Position numbers and translations under genes: made by a program. Under the pieces are notes generated by a model. The model saw nothing but the letters and a program-made list of their open reading frames with translations, was not told the origin of the DNA and made no database searches. Below, in pieces: positions 56,293-64,000 of a DNA stretch of 64,000 nt. Source of the stretch: Candidatus Accumulibacter iunctus (GTDB lineage: Bacteria > Pseudomonadota > Gammaproteobacteria > Burkholderiales > Rhodocyclaceae); assembly GCA_002345025.1 (NCBI GenBank), contig DDUX01000053.1, forward strand, positions 1 to 64,000, in the 5' to 3' direction. Positions within the stretch are counted from its first letter, which is position 1. The number at the start of each line of letters is the position of its first letter.

Positions 56293-57759
56293 TCAATAGT
56301 GGTAGGCGGATTCGCCGTGCGAGGTGATGTCGAGCCCTTCGCGTTCCTCTTCTTCCGGCACGCGCAGACCGATCACCATGTCCACCAGTTTGAACGCCAC
56401 CAGCGAGACGATGCCCGACCAGACGATGACCGTGCCGACACCCCAGAGCTGGCTGATCAGCTGCGCCGTCATGTCGTAGTCTCCGACCTTGTTCGCGACA
56501 TAGTCATAGACGCCGGTGCCACCGAGCGAAGGATCGGCGAAGACACCGGTCAGGATCGCGCCGAGAATGCCGCCGACGCCATGCACACCAAAGACGTCGA
56601 GCGAATCGTCGGCACCGAACATGCGCTTCAGGCCATTGACGCCCCACAGGCAGATCACGCCCGCCAGCAGGCCGATGCAGATGGCACCCATGACACCGAC
56701 GAAACCGGCCGCCGGGGTGATCGCCACCAGCCCGGCAACCGCACCGGAAGCGGCACCGAGCATCGACGGCTTGCCTTTCAGCATCCATTCCGCCAGCATC
56801 CAGGACATCGCCGCGCAGGCGGTTGCCACCCAGGTATTGACCATCGCCAGGGCGGCACCACCGCTTGCCTCGAGCGCCGAGCCGGCGTTGAATCCGAACC
56901 AGCCGAACCACAGCAGCGAGGCACCGATCATCGTGAAGGTCAGGCTGTGCGGTGCCATCGACTCACGCCCGTAGCCGATCCGCTTGCCGATGACGATGGC
57001 ACCGATCAGGCCGGCAATCGCGGCGTTGATGTGCACCACGGTGCCACCGGCGAAATCGAGCGCCCCCTTCTGGAAGAGGAAACCGGCCGTCGCGGTGGCC
57101 GCCTCGCCGGCTGCCGCGTCGACATAGGCGTCCGGGCCTGCCCAGTACCACACCATGTGCGCCATCGGCACGTAGGAGAGCGAAAACCAGATCACCATGA
57201 AGACCAGGATGGCGGCGAACTTCGCCCGCTCGGCGAAGGCGCCGACGATCAGCCCGCAGGTGATCGCCGCGAAGGCGCCCTGGAAGATGACGTAGGCGAG
57301 TTCGGAGATGACCACCCCCTTGGAGAAGGTCGCCGCGACCGAGTCGACAGTGATCCCTTTCAGGAACAGCTTGTCGAACACGCCGAAGAAGCCTCCACCC
57401 TCGGTGAACGCCAGCGAGTAGCCGTACACCACCCAGAGCACGCTGATCAGCGAGAAGGTGACGAACACCTGCATCAGCACCGACAGCATGTTCTTGCTGC
57501 GCACAAGGCCACCATAGAAAAGGGCCAGGCCGGGAATCGACATCAGGATGACGAGCGCGGCGCTGGTCATCACCCAGGCGTTGTCGCCCTTGTTGGCAAC
57601 CGGTGCCGGGGCGGCAGCAGGAGCGGCAGCGTCGGCGGCTGCCGCCGCGGGCACCACGGCTGTCGCCGCGGGGGCCGCCGTCGGTTTGTCTTCAGCCCAG
57701 GCCGGAGCGCCGATGGCGACGGCTCCGAGCACGGCCAGAACTGCAAATAAGCGCTTCAT
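56293..57759 (-). CDS. amtB: Ammonium transporter
   Basis: A 488-residue Amt/Rh protein with a signal peptide, then a Pro/Ala-rich linker and eleven hydrophobic segments. The pore histidines are in AGGTVVHINAAIAGL and GVHGVGGILGAILTG. SFISVLWVVYGYSLAF-type sequence and WFGWFGFNAGSAL are diagnostic. It conducts ammonium/ammonia and is gated by GlnK. It lies 10 bases after glnK on the same strand, the standard nitrogen-regulated operon. Confidence 0.96.
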   Translation of the reverse strand: MKRLFAVLAVLGAVAIGAPAWAEDKPTAAPAATAVVPAAAAADAAAPAAAPAPVANKGDNAWVMTSAALVILMSIPGLALFYGGLVRSKNMLSVLMQVFVTFSLISVLWVVYGYSLAFTEGGGFFGVFDKLFLKGITVDSVAATFSKGVVISELAYVIFQGAFAAITCGLIVGAFAERAKFAAILVFMVIWFSLSYVPMAHMVWYWAGPDAYVDAAAGEAATATAGFLFQKGALDFAGGTVVHINAAIAGLIGAIVIGKRIGYGRESMAPHSLTFTMIGASLLWFGWFGFNAGSALEASGGAALAMVNTWVATACAAMSWMLAEWMLKGKPSMLGAASGAVAGLVAITPAAGFVGVMGAICIGLLAGVICLWGVNGLKRMFGADDSLDVFGVHGVGGILGAILTGVFADPSLGGTGVYDYVANKVGDYDMTAQLISQLWGVGTVIVWSGIVSLVAFKLVDMVIGLRVPEEEEREGLDITSHGESAYHY

Positions 57760-57769
57760 GATCTACTCC

Positions 57770-58108
57770 TCACAGGGCATCCTCACCGGTTTCGCCGGTG
57801 CGGATGCGAATGACTTCCTCGATTGCCGAAATGAATATCTTGCCGTCACCGATCTTTCCGGTACTGGCCGACTTCTCGATTGCCTCGATCACCTGCTCAA
57901 GGAGCGCGTCGCTGATCGCGGCTTCGACCTTGACCTTTGGCAGGAAGTCGACAACGTACTCGGCGCCGCGATACAACTCGGTGTGCCCCTTCTGACGCCC
58001 GAATCCCTTCACCTCGGTGACAGTTATTCCCTGCACGCCGATCGCCGACAGCGCTTCTCGTACTTCGTCAAGCTTGAAAGGCTTGATGATGGCGGTTACC
58101 AGTTTCAT
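57770..58108 (-). CDS. glnK: P-II nitrogen regulatory protein GlnK
   Basis: A 112-residue P-II protein. The T-loop carries the uridylylation site Tyr51 in GHTELYRGAEYVVDF. KLVTAIIKPFKLDEVREAL and TGKIGDGKIF are family signatures. It senses 2-oxoglutarate and ATP/ADP and plugs AmtB. The ATG at 58108 has GAGAGC-like upstream sequence. The frame continues open upstream for 54 codons through a porin relic, which is not part of GlnK. Confidence 0.95.
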   Translation of the reverse strand: MKLVTAIIKPFKLDEVREALSAIGVQGITVTEVKGFGRQKGHTELYRGAEYVVDFLPKVKVEAAISDALLEQVIEAIEKSASTGKIGDGKIFISAIEEVIRIRTGETGEDAL

Positions 58109-58180
58109 GTTGCTCTCCATGTCTTGGGGAGGACTGGCCTCCCCGACCGATTGTTGATCGTTGCCAGGAACAATCACCTG

Positions 58181-58377
58181 GAAGCTGCGGCTGACGGAAA
58201 CCACGGCAATGCCGCGACCGGCGTCCTTGATATGCGAGCCAACGTCGAGCGTGCCGTGGTCGTCGGACATCGAGTTGCTGAAGCAGTACGGCAGCCAGCT
58301 CGAAACGCCGGGGTCTGCGCCATCACTGACGGAGACAGAGCGGCCGCGAGCAGCGTCAGAAAAGCAGTAGTCTTCAT
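58181..58377 (-). pseudogene. Relic of an outer-membrane porin (TorF-like) upstream of glnK
   Basis: On the minus strand, an ATG at 58377 begins a good signal peptide (MKTTAFLTLLAAALSPSVMA). That frame then loses coding character and stops at 58174. A neighbouring frame shows a porin-like C-terminus: DDHGTLDVGSHI then GRGIAVVSVSRSF, the terminal beta-strand ending in Phe. The middle of the barrel is missing and the frames disagree, so it is a deleted, frameshifted gene. The codon after SRSF is CAG, and the frame runs on into glnK. TorF-family porin genes commonly precede glnK-amtB in related bacteria, as I recall. Confidence 0.55.
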
Positions 58378-58612
58378 GGTCTGAGCCTCAAGAAAAAGAT
58401 CACAACCAGCACTTAGCAGAATTCGTGCCAAGCTAGTTTCCGTCAATTCGTCAATGACTTGACAAGCTGACGGCGGCCTGCAAACACGGATGCTGCACTG
58501 CCATAGAACAATTCCGCGCGGCTACGCACCGCCGTGGTGCATGGCCAGACGAAGACCTCGTCTGTGCTAAACTCGGTCCACCCTGCAACCACTTGCTCCG
58601 GCGGTGAAGATC

Positions 58613-58858
58613 ATGCTCGACCCCAGGATCCTTGAAGAAATCGGCCAGCGTCTTGGCGGCATCATCGCTGCCAGTCCGGCCGCGGACATCGAAAGGAACG
58701 CGCGCGCGCTCCTCGCCAACGTCTTCGCCAAACTCGATCTCGTCAGTCGCGAGGAGTTCGACATCCAGACGCAGGTGCTGCAACGCACGCGCGAGAAACT
58801 GAAGGCCCTCGAGGCACGGATCGAGCGCCTCGAGAATCCGCCCGCACAGCCCGATTGA
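58613..58858 (+). CDS. ubiK: UbiK (BMFP/YqiC) family ubiquinone biosynthesis accessory factor
   Basis: An 81-residue helical protein starting MLDPRILEEIGQRLGGII, with a C-terminal coiled coil (VLQRTREKLKALEARIERLEN, broken by family leucines). UbiK assists the Ubi complex in aerobic ubiquinone synthesis. The ATG at 58613 matches the family start; a GTG three codons upstream is possible. It is divergent from the porin relic/glnK and is followed by the ComM-type gene. Confidence 0.88.
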   Translation: MLDPRILEEIGQRLGGIIAASPAADIERNARALLANVFAKLDLVSREEFDIQTQVLQRTREKLKALEARIERLENPPAQPD

Positions 58859-58934
58859 GAGCCGCGAGTCGGCGTGCCGGCGCGTCGTCCGACGCGGCAG
58901 CTCGTCCGTCGTCGTGCCAGCGTGACTACTCGCC

Positions 58935-60437
58935 GTGTCCCTCGCCATCGTCCATAGCCGCGGTCTCGACGGACTGGCAGCGCCGGAGGTTGCCGTCGAA
59001 GTGCATCTGGCGGGTGGGCTGCCGAACCTGACGCTGGTTGGGCTGCCGGATACCGAAGTCAAGGAAGCGCGCGACCGGGTGCGTGCCGCGCTGCAGAACT
59101 CGGGCTTCGACTTTCCCCGCAGGCGCATCACCGTGAACCTCGCACCAGCCGACCTGCCGAAGGAATCCGGACGCTTCGACCTGCCCATGGCGCTCGGCAT
59201 CCTGGCGGCATCGGGCCAGATCCCTTCGCGGTCGCTGGCCGAGTACGAATTCGCCGGCGAACTGTCGCTTTCGGGCGAACTGCGACCGGTCCGCGGCGCC
59301 CTGGCGATGGTACTGGCGGCCGGTGACAGCGGCCGCAGCTTCATCCTGCCCGCCGCCAGCGCGCATGAGGCGGCGCTGGCCGGCCGGGTACGCGTCCTGG
59401 CGGCAGCCAGTCTGCTCGAAGTCTGTGCTCAGCTGACCGGACAGGCAGCCTTGCCGGTCTGCCAGGCGACGCCCGGCGACGGCGGCGGCGGCGACGGCGA
59501 CTATCCCGATCTCGCCGACGTGCGCGGCCAGGCGCAGGCCAAGCGTGGACTCGAGATCGCTGCCGCCGGCGGACATTCGATCCTCTTCGCGGGTCCCCCG
59601 GGGACCGGGAAGTCGATGCTCGCCAGCCGGCTGCCGGGCCTGCTGCCGCCAATGACGCTGGCGGCAGCACTCGAATCGGCGGCCGTGCTGTCGCTCACCG
59701 GGCAGTTTCGTCCGCAGCTCTTTCGCCACCATCCCTATCGCGCACCGCACCACACGGCTTCTTCGGCAGCTCTGGTTGGTGGTGGCAGCGTTCCGCGTCC
59801 GGGCGAGATCTCGTTGGCGCACCAGGGCGTCCTCTTCCTCGACGAACTCCCGGAGTTCGACCGGCGGGTTCTCGAAGCACTGCGGGAGCCTCTCGATTCG
59901 GGACGCATCCACATCTCGCGCGCCGCCCGTCAGGCTGATTTCCCGGCGCAGTTCCAGCTCGTCGCAGCGATGAATCCGTGTCCGTGTGGTTATCACGGCG
60001 ATGCGCGCGGCCGTTGCCGCTGCACCCCGGACCAGATTCTGCGCTACCGCAGCAAGCTCTCCGGTCCGCTGCTCGACCGCATCGACCTGCAGCTCGAGGT
60101 TCCCGCGGTGCCCGCCGAAGTCCTGCAGCAGGCGCCGGATGGCGAAGCGTCGGCGACCGTGCGCGAGCGGGTGACGGCCGCGCGCGAGCGACAGCTCGCG
60201 CGCCAGGGAAAACCGAATTGCCGTCTGAGCACGTCCGAGATCGACCACCATTGCCAGCCGCAGGCAGCAGCGGCAGCGCTGCTGAAGCAGGCAATCAGTC
60301 GCTTCGAGCTCTCCGCACGAGGCTTTCACCGCCTGCTCAAGGTGGCGCGGACGATCGCGGATCTGGCAGGGCAGCAGACGATCGAGGCCGCGCACGTTGC
60401 CGAAGCCGTGCAGTACCGTCGTTTCACCAAAGATTGA
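58935..60437 (+). CDS. comM: YifB/ComM family Mg-chelatase-like AAA+ ATPase
   Basis: A 500-residue protein. The N-terminal ChlI-like domain (LVGLPDTEVKEARDRVRAAL) precedes a AAA+ core with Walker A AGPPGTGKSMLASRLPGLLP, FRPQLFRHHPYRAPHHTAS, LFLDELPEF and a C-terminal Mg_chelatase region (LSARGFHRLLKVARTIADLAG). ComM is a branch-migration helicase in natural transformation. GTG start at 58935. Placement after ubiK recurs in Betaproteobacteria. Confidence 0.92.
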   Translation: MSLAIVHSRGLDGLAAPEVAVEVHLAGGLPNLTLVGLPDTEVKEARDRVRAALQNSGFDFPRRRITVNLAPADLPKESGRFDLPMALGILAASGQIPSRSLAEYEFAGELSLSGELRPVRGALAMVLAAGDSGRSFILPAASAHEAALAGRVRVLAAASLLEVCAQLTGQAALPVCQATPGDGGGGDGDYPDLADVRGQAQAKRGLEIAAAGGHSILFAGPPGTGKSMLASRLPGLLPPMTLAAALESAAVLSLTGQFRPQLFRHHPYRAPHHTASSAALVGGGSVPRPGEISLAHQGVLFLDELPEFDRRVLEALREPLDSGRIHISRAARQADFPAQFQLVAAMNPCPCGYHGDARGRCRCTPDQILRYRSKLSGPLLDRIDLQLEVPAVPAEVLQQAPDGEASATVRERVTAARERQLARQGKPNCRLSTSEIDHHCQPQAAAAALLKQAISRFELSARGFHRLLKVARTIADLAGQQTIEAAHVAEAVQYRRFTKD

Positions 60438-60476
60438 CTGAGGACGATCGCTAGCCGCCGATCACGGTGTCTGCGC

Positions 60477-61001
60477 TCAGCCGCCGATGTGCATCTGATA
60501 CTTTGCGCCGTTGGAAAACGTGCAGGTTCCCGCCCCCTGATACGGCGTCGTCAACTGGTATTCGCACGACATGAACATGCCGCCCGGGCTGTAGGCGCTG
60601 GCGACGCCGCGCTTTTCATCCTCGACGATGCGCGTCGCTTCACCGGTCAGGACCTGGCCCTCGTACTCGACCAGAAAACGGCCCTTGCCGGTCATCATGT
60701 TGGTGACCGACCCACTGATGACGCCACTCCGTGTCGCCCTTTCGTTGGCGGGATAGAGTCGAACCGGAAGCGTCGCCTGCGCCGCAGTGCCCATCGCCTG
60801 CGGTCGCGTCGCGAGTTGCCCGGGCTGCGGTGGGGCCCCCGTCGGCAGCGGCGTTCCGGACGGTGGAAGTGGGTAATGATGGTAATAGACCCCACCATCG
60901 GGCCCCACCACCGGCACCACGTAACACGCAGCCGTGACGACCGCCGCGAGCACCGGCGGCGCGAAGCGTCGCCACGATGGATGGGATGCAGTTCTCGACA
61001 T
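60477..61001 (-). CDS. Lipoprotein of unknown function
   Basis: A 174-residue protein. The hydrophobic leader ends in a lipobox-like VTAAC near residue 27. A Pro/Gly/Tyr-rich stretch (GGVYYHHYPLPPSGTPLP) and a C-terminal domain (SGSVTNMMTGKGRFLVEYEG, YQGAGTCTFSNGAKYQMHIG) follow. Family unknown to me. Two adjacent ATGs (61004, 61001) follow GGAG; the second has the better spacing. It converges with comM. Confidence 0.72.
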   Translation of the reverse strand: MSRTASHPSWRRFAPPVLAAVVTAACYVVPVVGPDGGVYYHHYPLPPSGTPLPTGAPPQPGQLATRPQAMGTAAQATLPVRLYPANERATRSGVISGSVTNMMTGKGRFLVEYEGQVLTGEATRIVEDEKRGVASAYSPGGMFMSCEYQLTTPYQGAGTCTFSNGAKYQMHIGG

Positions 61002-61050
61002 CATGTTCTCCTTTCCAGAAAGTTGGCGGCTCAGGTGGACCGTCAGTCCC

Positions 61051-61078
61051 AGTATAGTAAAGATCAATCCCATGCCAG
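61051..61078 (-). promoter_or_regulatory. Candidate promoter of the lipoprotein gene
   Basis: On the minus strand, CTGGCA (61078-61073) and TATACT (61056-61051) are 16 bases apart, about 50 bases before the lipoprotein ATG. The 304-bp divergent gap holds no other gene. Confidence 0.4.
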
Positions 61079-61224
61079 GGCGATCTGCGGCCCTGTCCGG
61101 TACCCCGCCAATTCCGGGATGCCGCAGTGGTTCCCTACCACCGACGAGAGCTGGCCCAGACCGCCGACGCACACGTGCTTCCGCTGTACGCACGACTGCG
61201 CCACGGCGGAGGGTGCCAACCCAA

Positions 61225-61257
61225 AAGCGGCTTCGCAGGCGCCGCTTCGTCTATACT
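61225..61257 (+). promoter_or_regulatory. -10 element and adjacent hairpin before the BamE-like gene
   Basis: TATACT (61252-61257) lies 49 bases before the ATG at 61306. Directly upstream, AAGCGGC (61225-61231) and GCCGCTT (61241-61247) form a perfect 7-bp inverted repeat where the -35 would be. It could be an operator; no clear -35 is present. Confidence 0.35.
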
Positions 61258-61305
61258 CCGCAGCTGAAGCCATTGCTTGTGGCAACCAGACTTGGAGCAA
61301 CCGGT

Positions 61306-61794
61306 ATGTTCAAGATCGCCTCGGCCAGCATCATTGGCGGCAGCTTGCTGGTCGGCGCCCTCGCCGCCTGCGACGCCGACCAGCTGGGCAGGCTGCGGCC
61401 CGGAAGCAGCACGGCCAGCGAGGTGAAGGCCGTGATGGGCGAGCCGACGCTGGAATGGCGGGAGGCAGACGGCTCGCGCGTCTGGGAGTATCCGCGCACG
61501 CCACAAGGAATCGTCAATTACCTCGTCGTCATCGGCCCCGACGATGTGCTGCGCGAGGTCCAGCAGGTTCTGACCGAGGCGAACTTCGCCAGGGTCAGCG
61601 TCGGCATGACTCGCGACCAGGTGCGGCGCCTGCTTGGTCGCCCGGCCCACGAGACCTTTTTCCCCCTCAAACGGGAAACGATCTGGGACTGGAAGACGAA
61701 GGTGGACTCGGGCATGGAGTGGTACTTCAACGTCCATTTCGGCGAGGACGGGCGGGTGACCGGAAGCAGCACCAACTTCGTTCCCAAAGGCTGA
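61306..61794 (+). CDS. BamE/SmpA-OmlA domain lipoprotein
   Basis: A 162-residue protein. The signal peptide ends in the lipobox LAAC. The SmpA/OmlA-like sequence appears twice: LRPGSSTASEVKAVMGEPTLE near residues 30-50 and VSVGMTRDQVRRLLGRPAHE near 95-115. The tandem half-domains distinguish it from the true BamE at 28750. It presumably sits on the inner face of the outer membrane; its partner is unknown. Confidence 0.85.
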   Translation: MFKIASASIIGGSLLVGALAACDADQLGRLRPGSSTASEVKAVMGEPTLEWREADGSRVWEYPRTPQGIVNYLVVIGPDDVLREVQQVLTEANFARVSVGMTRDQVRRLLGRPAHETFFPLKRETIWDWKTKVDSGMEWYFNVHFGEDGRVTGSSTNFVPKG

Positions 61795-61901
61795 GGGCAA
61801 ACGCGCCGCGCGAACGGCAGCGGCGCGACCCGGCGAGACAAGGAAAGGAGCGGCGCGGGTGCCATTCGGGACACTCGCTGCCGGATGCCCGGAGACTGGC
61901 G

Positions 61902-62321
61902 ATGCATGGCCTGCACCTGACTGCCGAACTCTACGGATGCCGCTGCGAGCGGCGACTCCTCGATGACGCCGGCGCCCTGCGCGAACTCTGTCTCACCGTC
62001 TGTTCGCTGCCAGGGCTGACGCCGCTCGCCGAGGTCTTCCACCAGTTCGCCAGCAACGGGGAAGCGGCCGGCGCCACCGGCGCGGTGGTGCTCGCCGAGT
62101 CGCATCTGGCGGTGCACACCTGGCCGGAAGCGGCGGCAGTGACGCTCGATCTGTACGTCTGCAACTTCAGCCAGGACAACAGCGGTGCAGCTCGCCGGGC
62201 CTGTCAGGCGCTGATCGCCGCCTTTGGACCAGGACGGATCGTCCGCCGCGAACTGGAGCGAGGCATCGCTGCCGGCGCGGCCGCTACGCGCGCTTTCGAC
62301 CCCGACAGCGACAGTGAATAG
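61902..62321 (+). CDS. speD: S-adenosylmethionine decarboxylase proenzyme, bacterial class
   Basis: A 139-residue pyruvoyl enzyme giving decarboxylated SAM for spermidine. The self-cleavage site is in LAESHLAVHTWPE, where the Ser becomes the pyruvoyl group. MHGLHLTAELYGC at the start and the Cys in LYVCNFS fit the family. The ATG follows GGAG by seven bases. No spermidine synthase gene is adjacent. Confidence 0.9.
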   Translation: MHGLHLTAELYGCRCERRLLDDAGALRELCLTVCSLPGLTPLAEVFHQFASNGEAAGATGAVVLAESHLAVHTWPEAAAVTLDLYVCNFSQDNSGAARRACQALIAAFGPGRIVRRELERGIAAGAAATRAFDPDSDSE

Positions 62322-62379
62322 CCGGCGGATCCCGGGGTATACTCGGGGATCAGGACGCAAGACATAACAGGGAGGCCTT

Positions 62380-63741
62380 GTGGAATCGCTTCGCATCACG
62401 CTCGATCAATCCGAAATCCCCACCCACTGGTACAACGTCGTCGCCGACATGCCGACGCCGCCGGAGCCGCCACTGGCTCCGGACGGCAAGCCGGTGTCGC
62501 CGGAGCAGATGGGAATGATCTTTCCGATGGCCATCCTCGAGCAGGAAATGTCGGCCGAACGCTGGATTCCGATTCCCGAGCCCGTACGACAGATCTATCG
62601 CCTCTGGCGGCCGTCGCCATTGATTCGTGCCCGCAGACTCGAGGAAGTGCTGCAGACGCCGGCGAAGATCTTCTACAAATACGAAGGCGTTTCCCCCGCT
62701 GGATCGCACAAACCCAACACCGCCGTACCGCAGGCCTACTACAACCAGCAGGCAGGGATCAGGCGCATCACGACCGAAACCGGTGCCGGTCAGTGGGGCT
62801 GCTCGATGGCTTTCGCCGGCCAGATGTTCGGTCTTGAAGTGCGTGTGTACATGGTCCGGATCAGCTACGAGCAAAAACCCTTCCGCCGCTCGATGATGCA
62901 GACTTGGGGCGCCGAGGTCTTTGCCAGCCCTTCGGCGATGACGCAGACCGGCCGCGATCTGCTCGCCCGCGACCCGGCAAACCAGGGTTCGCTCGGGATC
63001 GCAATTTCCGAGGCCGTCGAGGAGGCCGCTTCGCGCTCCGACACCAGCTACGCGCTGGGCTCGGTACTCAATCACGTTGCCCTGCACCAGACGATCATCG
63101 GTCAGGAAGCGAAGAAACAGTTCGAGAAGGCTGGCGACTGGCCGGATGTGGTCTTCGCGCCCTGTGGCGGCGGCTCGTCCTTCGCCGGTGTTGCCTTCCC
63201 GTTCATCGCCGAAAACGCCGCCGGCGGGCGCAACGGCCGCCCGACGCGACTCGTGGCCGTCGAACCGACCTCGTGTCCGACGCTGACCAAGGGGGCCTAC
63301 GCCTACGATTTCGGCGACGCCTCCGGCTTCACCCCGCTGATGAAGATGTACACCCTCGGCCATGACTTCATGCCGCCGGGAATTCATGCCGGCGGCCTGC
63401 GTTACCACGGCGACTCGCCGCTTGTCTCGCGGCTCTATCACGACGGGCTGATCGAGGCGGTTGCCGTGCCGCAGCTGGCGACCTTCGAGGCCGGCGTGAT
63501 GTTTGCCCGCGCCGAGGGGGTGATTCCGGCACCCGAGTCGAACCATGCGATTCGGGCAGCGATCGACGAGGCCGTGCGCTGCCGGGAAACTGGCGAGAGC
63601 AAGACCATCTTCTTCAATCTCACCGGCCACGGCCACTTCGACATGGCCGCCTACGACCGCTACTTCGCCGGTCAGCTCGAGGACTTCGAGTACCCGCAGG
63701 AAGCGATCCGCGCTTCACTGGAGCATCTGCCCAAGCTCTGA
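62380..63741 (+). CDS. TrpB2-type PLP-dependent enzyme
   Basis: A 453-residue protein of the TrpB2 clade of tryptophan synthase beta-like enzymes. The PLP lysine is in GSHKPNTA. ETGAGQWGCSMAFAG, PCGGGSSFAG and the long N-terminal segment (GRPSPL-like WRPSPLIRARRLEE) mark the clade. Known TrpB2 enzymes condense indole with serine or phosphoserine. No trpA is nearby, so the role may be indole salvage. GTG start at 62380 with GGAGG just upstream. Confidence 0.9.
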   Translation: MESLRITLDQSEIPTHWYNVVADMPTPPEPPLAPDGKPVSPEQMGMIFPMAILEQEMSAERWIPIPEPVRQIYRLWRPSPLIRARRLEEVLQTPAKIFYKYEGVSPAGSHKPNTAVPQAYYNQQAGIRRITTETGAGQWGCSMAFAGQMFGLEVRVYMVRISYEQKPFRRSMMQTWGAEVFASPSAMTQTGRDLLARDPANQGSLGIAISEAVEEAASRSDTSYALGSVLNHVALHQTIIGQEAKKQFEKAGDWPDVVFAPCGGGSSFAGVAFPFIAENAAGGRNGRPTRLVAVEPTSCPTLTKGAYAYDFGDASGFTPLMKMYTLGHDFMPPGIHAGGLRYHGDSPLVSRLYHDGLIEAVAVPQLATFEAGVMFARAEGVIPAPESNHAIRAAIDEAVRCRETGESKTIFFNLTGHGHFDMAAYDRYFAGQLEDFEYPQEAIRASLEHLPKL

Positions 63742-64000
63742 TGGTGGTCCCGATGCGCCTGGCGGTCTTCGCTCTCGTCCTCGCCAACCTGCTGCTTTTC
63801 GTCTGGGCGCGCGGCTATCTTGGCGCGCCGGCCGAGCCGGATTCGCGCCGCGCCGAGCAGCAGCTGCTGCCGGAGCGCGTCGTCGTCGTCTCCCGCGGCG
63901 AGCCACCGCCGTCGGCCAGACACAAGGAAGACGGCGAGACGGCGGGCGAGCGCAAGCCGAACGAAAGCTGCCAGATCTGGAGTGATCTGGCAGCCAGCGA
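63741..64000 (+). CDS. N-terminus of a membrane-anchored SPOR-type protein (3' end outside window)
   Basis: The ATG at 63741 overlaps the trpB2 stop (TGATG); an ATG at 63753 is an alternative. The product begins with one transmembrane segment (LAVFALVLANLLLFVWARG), then a hydrophilic Arg/Glu/Pro-rich stretch and CQIWSDLAASE at the window edge. The C-x-x-W pattern after such a leader is typical of betaproteobacterial SPOR-domain proteins, but the SPOR domain itself would lie beyond the window. Confidence 0.6.
   Translation, partial: MVVPMRLAVFALVLANLLLFVWARGYLGAPAEPDSRRAEQQLLPERVVVVSRGEPPPSARHKEDGETAGERKPNESCQIWSDLAAS

Noticed and set aside
56299..57750. 483-codon open frame opposite amtB
   Set aside because: Translation is His/Asp/Gln-rich low complexity, the complement of transmembrane codons.
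58926..60395. 489-codon open frame opposite the ComM-type gene
   Set aside because: Antisense artefact; ComM motifs are intact on the plus strand.

Overview
The window is G+C-rich, densely coded chromosomal DNA of a Gram-negative bacterium. Several gene orders are those of Betaproteobacteria: dedD-cvpA-purF-metZ; bamE-dapB-carA-carB-greA divergent from fur; rlmE-ftsH-folP-glmM divergent from yhbY; ubiK divergent from glnK-amtB. The Pit/PhoU-like phosphate pair, the many envelope genes and the CHAT protein fit Rhodocyclales, perhaps an Accumulibacter-like polyphosphate accumulator. That genus-level placement is inference. I saw no rRNA, tRNA, CRISPR array, insertion sequence or prophage.

Layout. 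0-4.1 kb: end of a DedD-type SPOR protein, cvpA, purF, metZ (purine and methionine synthesis). 4.1-6.2 kb: a small membrane protein and two zinc peptidases on the minus strand. 6.4-8.5 kb: Pit phosphate permease, its PhoU-like partner, and a 43-residue exported peptide with its own promoter and terminator. 8.6-12.7 kb: a SCO1 operon, rlmI, and msrB-msrA. 12.7-16.6 kb: a Zur-like regulator behind a perfect palindrome, a CobW GTPase, and a DOMON-like/NamZ pair. 16.6-30 kb: housekeeping genes glmM, folP, ftsH, rlmE, yhbY, greA, carAB, dapB, bamE, fur. 30-43.4 kb: a degenerate cyclase-FHA protein, ttcA, a pteridine reductase-like SDR, an unknown gene coupled to a MidA-type methyltransferase, cca, an NDUFA9-like protein, slt, a 5-formyl-THF cyclo-ligase, and a hybrid histidine kinase behind a cysteine-less exported rhodanese. 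43.7-52.96 kb: a UvrD-like helicase, a quinone oxidoreductase, a membrane-anchored TAXI protein, a ParA-like ATPase, dnaE and a small lipoprotein. 53-56.2 kb: a lower-G+C accessory patch with a frameshifted HigB-type toxin, an intact HigA-type antitoxin, a CHAT caspase-like protein and a K+-channel-like protein. 56.2-64 kb: amtB-glnK next to a porin relic, ubiK, a ComM-type ATPase, two lipoproteins, speD, a TrpB2 enzyme and the start of another SPOR-type protein.

The most notable non-coding structure is a 122-bp multi-hairpin repeat present three times at identical length (12768, 23256, 29881). It creates false N-terminal extensions upstream of msrB and greA. Other points worth a second look are the CHAT/channel island, the frameshifted toxin, two enzyme-like proteins that lack catalytic residues (cyclase-FHA and rhodanese), the porin relic read in frame into glnK, and the palindromes embedded in the zur-like, pit and higBA promoters.
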